A DNA stretch of 64,000 nt from Triticum aestivum (Eukaryota > Streptophyta > Magnoliopsida > Poales > Poaceae), in the NCBI RefSeq assembly GCF_018294505.1, contig NC_057809.1, positions 414,198,104 through 414,262,103 on the forward strand, in the 5' to 3' direction. A model generated the notes under the pieces. The model did not search any database. It was not told where the DNA came from and worked only from the letters and a program-made list of their open reading frames with translations. Within the stretch, counting starts at the first letter, position 1, and each line of letters begins with the position of its first letter. Shown here piece by piece: positions 21,304-31,076 of this stretch. Position numbers and translations under genes: made by a program.

Positions 21304-22930
21304 GTTTGTGCATTATGCTTAAGTTCAACCATGGAGTCTGCTAGATTGTACATGTGGAAAAATCCGGTGGGGGGCTAGAAGATGGTGCGAGGGGCCGAGT
21401 GGAGGGAGACTATGAAGGAATGCACAAGTGCGAGATCGATATTTAGAGAGAGAGGGCGAACACGTGCGCTGATGCGCGCAGTGGCGGAGCCATGAAAAAT
21501 AAATGAGCTAGGGGGCCAAGCATTGCTAATCCTTTACGAGGAGGGTCAATTCATGAACTTAAACCATTTTTAGCAGGAATTGTCTAATGATCACATTCAT
21601 ATTAGCCTTGATATATAGTGATGTTAGGGGGAGGGGGGCAGGGCCCTTACTGCCCCCTGTCTTCGCCATTGTGCACGCGTCTGAGAGATGAAGCGAAAGG
21701 CATGGATTATGAAAGGGGGACGTTGGATACATAATTAATGTGGGTGTATTAGCTATATATGTTAATCCTATATAGAGAGGTATAGATTGATCGATGTGGA
21801 CGTGGGAAAGAGGGTGAGACCTCATTGGATATATCGATTGATCGATTTGTGTGGAAAACTATGAAAGACCTAGCTATACACACACATACATAGAGGAACA
21901 TCGATCGTTGTGCATGCACGCGTGAGAGATAAAGAATGCCCGATATGATGGAGAGGGGGATGTGTGTTGGTGTGTGCCTTCATGGGAGACCGGCCTGAAG
22001 AAAAAGATTGCATGCGTGCGATGGATAATGCCGATTGGTAGTGTGTGTGTCTGTGCATGCATGCACGAGAGAAGGTTAGTGGTACAATTATAAAGAGAAG
22101 ACTATTGTGTGGGTGTAAAAGAATAGCTGAATAGGTGTCACAATCAATGTAAAGTTGAATTCAAATATTTGAATAAGAGATCCTAATGTTTGAAACCCAT
22201 GCATGCATGAATATAACGGAGATCTGCACGGTGTGGTTTGGAAACGAGCATGTTGTAATGTATACACATTGAACAAGGTCAGACTGATTTGAATTTGAGA
22301 TACCGATGGCAGACATCATTTGTCCACGTCGCATCCGTGCATGGACACACTATTCTAATTGGAGATGATGGGCGGATTTTGCATCACATATCTATATCTA
22401 TACCCCTATATATATATATTATATTGTATATATTTTTTATATTGTGTGCGGGTAACTTTAACTTTGAAAGATGGTCGTTGGATGAGGCGAATTCGATGGT
22501 CCAAAGATGGCAATTTTGAGCACTACTGGCCGTTGGATATCATCTAGATTCCACCAGATTTCGCCACATGTATAATCTAGAAGACTCCATGGTTGAACTT
22601 AAGCATAATGCACAAACATCAAAACACAAGCACTTCTTATTTGTTCTAGAATCTTTCATATGAGAATTGCCCAAATATTTTTCTACATGATTTGCCATTA
22701 TTTCTTTTTACTTTATGTCTTACGACGCACAATTCCATGAATCTTAAAATAGATTAGCTTTCTTATAAAAACTAGATGATTTTGAATGAAATGAACTATA
22801 AGAATTAAACGAACATCTACATCATGCATATATGAATCAAATCTTGCATGCTATAATGTGGTATTTATTCATAATTTGGTTGCCAAATCGCATGCGTGCA
22901 ATGCACATGTACCTTACTCTAGTCTAAATG

Positions 22931-23377
22931 GTGTTTGTGTGTGCGTTGTGCGTGTTGTGGTGCAAATTGTCTTTTTTGGGTACACGTTAAGCTTGTTCTT
23001 CCGAAATTTTAAGCCGCGCCTTGTTATGGCGAAAATTCAAGCTAGCGTCTCTGTCTATCATGCTGGGAAACTCCCGCCTCTTCAACCCGCGCCTTGTTAG
23101 CCCGAAATATTTAAGATATATCTTTGTCTCGTTGTGCTCCGACAACTCCCTCCATCTCAACCCGCGCCTTGCTATTCCGAAATTACAACGCACGCGAAAA
23201 CTCCCACCTCATGTGAAATCCTGACACGCGAAATGCCCGTGGTACGCTGAACCGAAAGAACTGCCTCAAATCGGTGGGGGTACTTTCGTAACTTACCCCA
23301 CATTTTGGACAAGCGCATCCCTAAGCCATGGTTCCCCACTGCCATCCCATCCGCCCACCCATTCGTACACCGAGGCC
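22931..23377. repeat. CACTA interior with three short direct repeats
   Basis: The motif CCGCGCCTTGTTA followed by a GCGAAA or CCGAAAT segment occurs at about 23012, 23090 and 23160, a unit of about 75 bp. No gene is seen. The downstream part to 23377 may be the leader or promoter of the multi-exon CACTA gene. Confidence 0.5.
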
Positions 23378-24406
23378 ATGAAAACCCGCGACGAAACCCC
23401 ACACCCTGCTCCGTCTGCCACCCAGCCGGAGCCTCTTCCCCGACGACGTCGTCCACAGCAACACCTCGACGTCCCTCATCCACCATACCGGATGAGGATC
23501 CGTCGTCGATCTCATCGTCCCGCCGGTTCAGCCACACCGTCCTCCACCTCCAAGGAGTTGCCCCGATGTTCCTCTCATCTTTCGCGCCACCTCCATTCCC
23601 ACACCGCTGTCTTCACCTGCACCACCGGAAGTGCATCATCATCACCGTTTCCTCGGATGAAGCTGCGGCCTAATCGGCGCCACTAAAGAGGTTGTACACT
23701 AATCGCCGCATTTTCTTATTGATTCGATCTCATGGTGCTGCCAGCGCTCGGTCCCAAGCCGACACGGTGCGGCTCCATCCACGGCGGCGTCGCCGGCCAC
23801 TTCCTCCACGGTGTCACTTCCTCGGCGGCAACGTCCACATCAGTAGGACCTGCTGCTGCTTTAGCTCTCACTCGCGCTGCTGCTCTGCTCTTGCTCTCAG
23901 TCCCCTGCCTGGTCTGCTCTTGCTATTGCTCTTGCTCGCCCTGCTGCTCTCGCTCTTGCTCTTGCTTGCGATGCTGCTCCGATTTAGCTACACTTCACTC
24001 CGATGCCGTCGGGGTGAAGGAAGAACCAACCGCAACGGGGAGGGGGGCTCGCCGGAGAGGTACCCCACTATCTATCTTAGGGTTCAGGATGGGGGCGTTG
24101 GTCGCCGGCGGTGGCGGGGCGTTGGCGGGGCGGTGGTGTGGGGATCGCCGGAGAAAAAGCTCGGCACGGGGGGGCCTAGAGGGATGGCCGGGGCGGCGGT
24201 GGACCGGCGGTGGGGAGTGTTCTCGGGGCGGGCGGGGCGGCGCACCGCCGGCCGCGGGCGGCGGGGGGCTGCTGTTTGGCCGGCTCAGGGGGTGGCGGTT
24301 GAAGATGAACCATAGGCCCTTGATTTCGTATCCAACGGCTGCAAAATCTTCTGACCAGAGATGAAAAAGTCAGTCGACCGACGTGTAGCCTCACGTTGCT
24401 AGTGCG

Positions 24407-24543
24407 TTCAGTTTCGACAGCAAAATTCAGTTTCGACAGCAAAATTCAGTTTCGACAGTTAAGTTCAGTTTCGACAGTTAAGTTCAGTTTCGACTGTTAA
24501 GTTCAGTTTCGACGGTTAAATTCAGTTTCGACAGTTAAGTTCA
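24407..24543 (+). repeat. 19-bp minisatellite, seven copies
   Basis: The unit TTCAGTTTCGACAGTTAAG repeats seven times without spacing, with small changes (CAGCAAAA, CTGTTAAG, CGGTTAAA), ending in TTCAGA. It lies in a probable intron of the CACTA gene. Confidence 0.9.
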
Positions 24544-24859
24544 GAGATGAGCGGCTGATGTATTTTACATCTAGCACTTTGTGTTTATGTATTTTACGTC
24601 ATGTATTGGAGATGCTATTAGAATTCCACTCAGGTTGATGTTATTCGTTGTCTCTCTTGTCCTGCTTCAGCCTCGATGTCGTACGACTCACCAGAGCTGC
24701 TCCAATGACGAAACCCTCCATCACAGCGGAGCAGTACCTCGGGCTCCATCTCCAGACGCCTAAGATCTTCTTCCCCTCCTCCGACAGCCAAGTCAGCCGG
24801 AGCATCCTCACCGGCCAACCCAATCACGATGAGATCGACATGGCTTCGCCAAAGAGGTT

Positions 24860-25640
24860 GTACACTTGTTGCATCTCTTTTTTACTCTACATGTTATATA
24901 TATTGTCCACTGAGCACTCGTAGTAACGGGAAATACGGTTATTTTATCCTACTATATGACAAGCAGTGAGGTACCAGGCAACTTAGCTATCCGTGACAGA
25001 CTCTCTTGAACGCCATCATTATTTATCTCTGTGTGTTTGAGCTATGCATTTGTCAATGGGCCTGGGAGTTGAGCTAGTATGGCAGTGGCCTGGGTCCAAA
25101 GTAATAGAAGTAGCACAAAAACAATTTTTTAGTGTAGGATTTTCCTTGCTCAAGCCTGCCTACTAGAATCGCCAGTGCTTGAAAGGAAAAGTGAATGAAA
25201 AACATCGGAATTGGAAAGTTTCCTATGGTACTACTTTTCATGAATTTGGTGCAAAGGAATGGAGCAAAGGAAAACTGTAGGATTTGTTCCTTTAGTGTCT
25301 CCTTGAAAGAAAACCCGTAGGAATTCTAATTTCCACTTCTCATCCTTTTCATATTCCTATTCATCAAGCACAAGACTAAGAGATAGTAGCATAATAGCAT
25401 TATAACCGTACATTTTCTTGTGGTTTGACTTAATATCACCATGCTTTTTGCATCCTATGATCTTCCAATTGTTGTGAATCAAACACCCAGATTGGCAGAA
25501 ATCCTGTGTTTTTAAATTCTCTATTTTGCACATGCATTCCTATCCTATTCCTGTCTATTTCCTATCCCTGCATTGTTAGAATCCCCAAATTCAAACAAGC
25601 CCTTACTCAATTACTTCTGTTACAGATATGTGTCAAAGAA
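24860..25640. other. Probable intron, with a possible MITE fragment
   Basis: The segment around 25130-25600 resembles the TTTGAATCAAA-type MITE insertion at 19135-19412 (GGAAAGTTTCCTATGG, GAATCAAACACCC, ending in AAACAAGCCCTTA). No clear ends or TSD were found. Confidence 0.35.
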
Positions 25641-28600
25641 AACCTTGTGTGGTTTGTCCTGCTCCTGCGGCGCTGTGTTCCACCCCAACTCAGCTGCTCC
25701 AACGACGGAAGGGTTCACCACAGCATGGGTCCGCTCTCCAGACTGTCTTTCGTCGCCTCAGATCTTGTTCCCCGCTGCCGGCAGCCATGGCAACTGCATT
25801 ACCATCATCAACTGAGCAGATGACCTTGAGGACTACATGGGTCCGCAAGAGAGGTCGCACTCTTACGTGTCTGCTTAAGTTATGCGTCGCTTAATATGAT
25901 GACATGCTACATTATCATCGTGTTCACCTATTAGACTCCGAGTCAGGTCCAAACTAATGCTGAAACTTGAGTTTTTAAATGGTTGTGGGATACATATTGG
26001 GGCAGCAATCAGTACTATCTGTCTACTATCTGGTTAATCTCCGGTGTCTACTATGAGTTTCATGTTGCGTGCAAACAAACATTAAAGGAGCCATTATCTG
26101 TATATTTTTAACTAAATCTATTATCTGCTTGCTATCATTGGTTTTGGGTCTATCCACAGTTTGCTACCATCACTTTGGATTTGTGCATGCACTCCTTACA
26201 TAATCTCACTATGTTTTATTCCTACGCATACCAGTTATTGTACACAATGGAACTGATCATGTAGAGCAAAAGAGACGAGCCTTGTGTGGCAATAAAATTT
26301 CATGCAGACGTCGTCCCATGGTGGGTGCAAAGGCAGCCCCCCTCCACCCATTTCGGATCGTAATCAAGAGGAAGATAACTGTTATGAGGGGGATTCAGAA
26401 GGAGAATACCACTCCTATTTACCCCGTGAGGTCTTTGCTCTAACTTGGCATGCTGATGTTGGTAATATCATGCATATGGTGCCTTGCATTGCTTACTGTA
26501 TACATTAAAGATGTCATCTACTTAGTTTAGACATGCTTTGTGTCAATGCCATCTGTTTAGTTTCTTTATCGTATATGTGAATCATGCAATGCCATCTTGT
26601 CTAGCCAGGCATCATATATGTGAATTTTGCAATGCCGCCCTGGTTAGCCAGTCATCTTATATGTGAATTATATCATGCCATCATTTTTTATTACGTGTTA
26701 AATTTGTCAACAATTTTAGTACATTCAATTATTCTTCCTGTGCATCAGCCATTTGGCACCGTCGTGGAAAAATCTAGAGTGGAAACAAGGTCTTCAGAGC
26801 AGACAATGCTACCTGCTGAAGCAGATATCTTGCTAGTTACAGATAGCTCTTCAGAGGAGGATTCAGAGGCAGATGACTAGTCCTATTATCCCCCTGAGGT
26901 GTATGCTCAAACTTGGCAGGGTTATATTACTCATATAATGCATATCTTGTATTACAATGCTTAGTTTTTACATCATATACACAATATTGAATGCCATCTC
27001 CTTAGTTGACACATCATATATGTGATTGCCCTCTGCTCACTTCCTTAGTATATAAATCATATATTTGAATTATGTCATGCGATGATGTTTACATAGACAG
27101 AATGTATCTGAATTATGGCATGCCAACCCATTTTCTAAAGACATAATATAGTTATATCATCTCATCCTGTTTACATAGTCATCATATTTAAGTTATGTCA
27201 TTCTATCCGTGAATTATATCATGCCATCATGTTTCCATCGACGGCATGTTTGTGATTTATGGCATGCCAACCACTTTAATAGACACATCATATAGTTATA
27301 TCATGTCATCATGTTTACATAGTCATCATATTTTGAAGTATGTCATTTTATCATGTTTAGTTAGTCATCATACATGTGAAATTGTGTCATGCTATCCTGT
27401 TTAATTAGCCATCATATATGTGAAATTATGTCCTGCTATTCTGTTTGCTTAGACAACATAAATGTGAATTATTTCATGCCCTGTTTTCTTCCCTACTATC
27501 CATTGCACCTGTCTATCTTACAATGTCTGTACATTCAATTAATTTTCTTGTTTATCAGCCATTTCAATTGGAGGGAGTGATGGCAGTATCTGTGTGAGTA
27601 AAAACACGGTCTTCAGAAAAGATCGTGCTACCTATTGATGCAGATAGAACCACGGTTGTACTTGCCCAAGAACCAGCCCCACCACACATAACCCACACTC
27701 ATGCAGATTGTACCCTACCCAGTTGGACAGAGAACCAGCTACACCCCTTCTAACCCCAACCCCAGCAGATAGACACCCAGTTCCTGTTGACACAACACCG
27801 TCTCCACCACAGAGCACCCAAACACGAGCAGTTAGTAAGGCAACTGCAGTGCCCAAATCACGAGGACCACCACTCCGAACCCGAAGTCAATGCTTAAAGC
27901 AGAAGAAGAATTGTTCTCAGGTCAGGTTCTGTAGCTATGGTTCATACTACTTTGCTCTTGCATCACTGTATTTACTGATACCAACTAATTTCAAATTTGA
28001 AGGATGCAATTGAAACTTCAATGGTGCAACAGGTATGTTTTAAACCTGTTTCTTCAACGTGTTTGGTTGTTTGCTGTTGTAACTTGCTCTATGTTGATTT
28101 CAGTTTCAATTGAATAAACAGTTATGTTCTCATGCCATGCACATTACAAGTGTTGTTATTGCTGTGTAGTTTCCCACACTTATATTCTGTCTATGCTGCT
28201 TTGTCTTAAATAGATATGATTCGAACTGTATCTATCTTGATTTGGCAACATAAACTAGAATTGATATAGACCATACAGTGACCATACTACATAGATATAT
28301 GTTTGTTTCATGTTGTTATCCTGTCCACCTTACTACTGAACTGGTTTACCAAAATGAGTTTCATATACTACATTGTACACCTGAGATGTGTTTGTTTGTT
28401 TCTCTTTTAGAACGCGGATAAAATATTGGAGAAGAGTACCCTGTTATGCCATGGTAAAGGAAGTAATGCAGATAAGGTTCAAGATAGTGAGACATCCTTG
28501 TTGGTCTCCAAGAAAGCTGATAAAAACTATATTGAAGACACTGAGACAACCCCAAAGTCATGTCTTGATGTAGTTTTCGAGTTACTGGCTACCACTGGTG

Positions 28601-28848
28601 GCACCAGCTCTTCGAACTCATTGCCTGAATCAGTTCGGCTTCTTGAGTCTCAACTTCAAGTTGAAAGACATCGATCAGATGTTATGCGACAGGAAGCCGA
28701 AGGACTGAGGAAGTCCCTGCAGAATTCAGATGCATACTTTCTGGTGCAACATCAAGCGTTGGAGGACTTAAGCGCCAAACAAGAGAAACTTAATAAGCTT
28801 GCTAAGCATCTTGCCAGCATTATGGGTACCCAGGATATTGTTTCTTGA

Positions 28849-29143
28849 GCTCTTCTGAAGTGGTTTCAGTTCTGGACTTGTTTTGCTGCGGCGTTTATAT
28901 GCTGCTGTGTTCCCTATATTTGCACTGGTGGCGAACTTTGATGCCCAGTGGATGTAATATGTGTAATAGCCGTGATAGCCTAGTGTAAGTTGCTTGCTTA
29001 TTTATTTCCTTGTTGTCTTGTTTATTTGTTTGCTTGTAGTCAGTGCAGTTCTTTTTCTATGGTTTCCTAGTGGTTGCAATAACCTATTTTTTAAAACTAG
29101 GCCACAATAACCATGGGCTAATATTTACTTTAGTAACATTGGG
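28849..29143. other. 3' flank of the CACTA gene
   Basis: This contains no gene. TTTATTTCCTTG and TTTATTTGTTTGC-like runs fit a 3' untranslated region. Confidence 0.4.
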
Positions 29144-29332
29144 CCTCCTACGGGCCGTAGAAACGGTGGGCCTTCTATGGGCCATAGAAACAGTGGGCCT
29201 TCTACGGTCCGTAGAAACAATGGGCCTTCTACGGGCCGTAGAAACAATGGGCCTTCTACGGGCCGTATCATCAATGGGCCTTCTACGGGCCGTATCATCA
29301 ATGGGCCTTATACGGACCGTATGATCGATTGG
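29144..29332 (+). repeat. 27-bp subterminal tandem array of the CACTA, seven copies
   Basis: Seven contiguous 27-bp units each contain CCTTCTACGGGCCGTA or a near variant, followed by GAAACAATGGG or TCATCAATGGG. The inner ACGGGCCGTA is palindromic-like, as expected of a protein-binding site. The continuous frames across it are translations of the array. Confidence 0.9.
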
Positions 29333-30454
29333 CCAAACATGGGCCAAACAGACCGCATTCTGGCCGTAAACGGGCTAGAGTTGGAATCGTCCTTTCATGG
29401 GCCAACCATAACGGGCCATCGTTAATAGGCCGTATTTGATGACGCTATGAAAACGGCCCAACGTATTAACGGACCACAAACGGGCCGACTGTAACCACGG
29501 GCTGAATTTGGCCCACAAGCAGAAAATGACAGTAACGGGCCGTAAGTAAATGAATGCTGGAAATGAGCCCAAGAATAAATGGGCTCTGAGAAGGCCGAAA
29601 GATAACATGGGCTGGAGACGGCCCAACGGAATAACGGGCCGTTAATGGGTGTAAAGTGATACAGTGTTCATTACGGGCCAGTTTCACCACGGGTCGTTAA
29701 TGGGTGTAAAGTGATACACTGTTCATTACGGGCCAGTTTCAGCACGGGCTGCTAATGGCCCAAGAGTTACAAAGGGCCTCATATGGGCCGAAAGACGTCA
29801 TGGGCTATACATGGGCCAGAAGTGAAAACAGACTGGAATCTTTTGGACGGCCCAGATGACGCTATTGGGCCTAATTCGGATAGGGCATGACGGGCCTTGG
29901 GTTAGCGGGCTGTAAATGGGCTATATGCGAACAAGTCGTTAACATGCTTTCCATGGGCCGGCCCGCCAGCTTTTGACCAAGTCAAATGGGCCGGCCTTTT
30001 CACAGGAATGGGCCACTGTTGGGCCGTGCCACGTGTCGACGTATCATAGGCACCTTCTGTCCAGTGAGTGGATGACATCTATCCCAACGATGAGCCGACA
30101 CGTGTTTCCTCTAGCCAATGATGATTTTACACGTGGAAAATCCCCATTGGTCAGGGCTGTTAATGGGTTATCGGATCCAAAACCCGACCCGATAGCTTAA
30201 CGGCGTTCCGTTACGATGGATGCCACGTGTCGGTCACCCTTGACGAAAGCACTTCTGCGACGCGCGATTTATTGTCATGGAAGTGGACACTTCCGTGATG
30301 ATAATTTTGGTAATGTCATGGAACACTTATACGACAGCACAGGTATGACTATCTTGATTGTGTCATAAATTTGTCATGGATGTACATGCATGACAAAAAA
30401 AGCGACCTACTATGACAAACACGTATCATCACGGAAGTGTATTTTTTTGTAGTG
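29333..30454 (+). repeat. Right subterminal and terminal region of the CACTA
   Basis: Scattered ACGGGCC, GGGCCGTTAATGGG and GGGCCAGTTTCA motifs continue, including a direct repeat of GTAAAGTGATACA at about 29650 and 29706. From about 30260 repeated GTCATG motifs lead to the terminus TTTTTTTGTAGTG at 30454. Confidence 0.8.
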
Positions 30455-30457
30455 TCA

Positions 30458-31076
30458 ATCTCTGCCGCCGCCACAGCGCTCATCGTCATCCTCAAGCTCG
30501 GCCATTGCATCACCCTGAGCTCTCCAGAGAAACGGCGATGACCCTCTGCAACAGATCCACATCCATAAGTTCTTGCCTTCTCACACCTTTAGATCTGCAT
30601 TAGGGTTTGCGAGTTCATCGGTGTTCTTCATTGTTCATCACGGATCTTCTTGTAGTTCTTTCTCCGCATCCTCTTCTGATCAAAAAGGAACACCTAACTC
30701 GTGCGGTAGTTGTTTTGTGTCCATTTTTTATACCAGTAGATCCCTTTTTCCTGTACCGATGCCTCATTATAACTCACGAACTCATTTGTACGTAGTTTTT
30801 TAGGTCCATAATATTTTCTTTTCAGAACGGCCATTTGATCCAAAATAATAATAACAGCTTGGTAAACTTGTTTGTGCCAACACTTAACCATTTTCTGTTT
30901 TTAGCATCCTTTGAATATCTTTAGTCATGGCGGCTTATGACTCCGGCTCACTTTTCCCTTTATATGACATTAGCCCTTACTTAAGCCACCATTACTCATT
31001 TGCACCATCATTATTTAACTTTACCATTGAATTGAACCGGCACGTTACTTTCTTTTTAGTTTGTCCTTTGATCATC
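30458..31076 (+). other. 5' leader of the gypsy antisense gene, continued
   Basis: This is the gypsy sequence that was contiguous with 3463 before the CACTA inserted. It lacks a strong coding frame. A CTTTTTAG acceptor-like site at about 31052-31059 precedes the likely ATG at 31077, so an intron may end there. Confidence 0.45.

Larger units (their letters stand above)
18966..22930. mobile_element. Long-terminal-inverted-repeat (foldback or MULE-like) element, split by two insertions
   Basis: The left arm, reading from about 18966 (ACTAGTAAGGTACACGTGCA) through 19560 and on from 21304 to about 21375, is complementary to 22545-22930. Once the two insertions listed below are removed, about 400 bp align. 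Shared landmarks are CATAATTTGGTTGC, AATGG(C)AA and AAGTTCAACCATGGAGTC. The central spacer (21376-22544) has no convincing coding sequence. Long terminal inverted repeats and a non-coding centre fit a non-autonomous Mutator-like or foldback element. I could not define a target duplication, so class and exact ends are uncertain. Confidence 0.7.
23378..28848 (+). pseudogene. Multi-exon CACTA ORF1-like (TNPA-type) gene, degenerate
   Basis: Exon-like pieces on the plus strand occur near 23378-23692, 24680-24855, 25640-25853, 26304-26460, 26750-26921, 27560-27920 and 28411-28848. The last exon follows TCTCTTTTAG and ends in a TGA at 28846. It encodes a coiled coil with ESVRLLESQLQVERHRSDVM and EDLSAKQEKLNKLAKHLASI. 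The first three exons end in the same AAG-AG then GTTGTACACT or similar, and the second and third share the order LLQRR...RRLRS...TW, so exons were duplicated. Exons four and five share PREVFALTW and PPEVYAQTW. Stops, for example at 24707 (CGA to TGA) and 26878, break the frame. ORF1 proteins of CACTA elements bind subterminal repeats; this role is inferred from position and coiled coil. Exon borders are approximate. Confidence 0.55.
3464..30454 (+). mobile_element. CACTA transposon (Caspar-like), 27 kb with nested insertions, probably non-autonomous
   Basis: The left end begins CACTACAAAAGAAAAGACAC at 3464. The right end, read in reverse from 30454, begins CACTACAAAAAAATACAC, and both ends continue with TCCGTGA. 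The 3-bp duplication TCA flanks it at 3461-3463 and 30455-30457. The flanking gypsy sequence joins sensibly when the element is removed. Both subterminal regions carry arrays of short repeats, including many copies of ACGGGCCGTA on the right. Inside are a LINE, a MITE, a long-inverted-repeat element with a solo LTR, an ORF1-like gene near the right end and gene-fragment cargo. I found no TNP2/TnpD-type transposase, so mobility would depend on a helper. Its net length is about 20 kb or less. The plus strand is chosen from the ORF1-like gene. Confidence 0.92.

Noticed and set aside
23692..24364. Plus-strand frames of 207 and 210 residues
   Set aside because: Two overlapping frames in a GC-rich stretch, low-complexity Leu/Ala/Cys/Arg composition, no domain; more likely intron or leader of the CACTA gene.
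29043..29425. Frames repeating LLRAVETMG and RRRPIVSTA on both strands
   Set aside because: They translate the seven 27-bp subterminal units (27 is a multiple of 3, so frames stay open).
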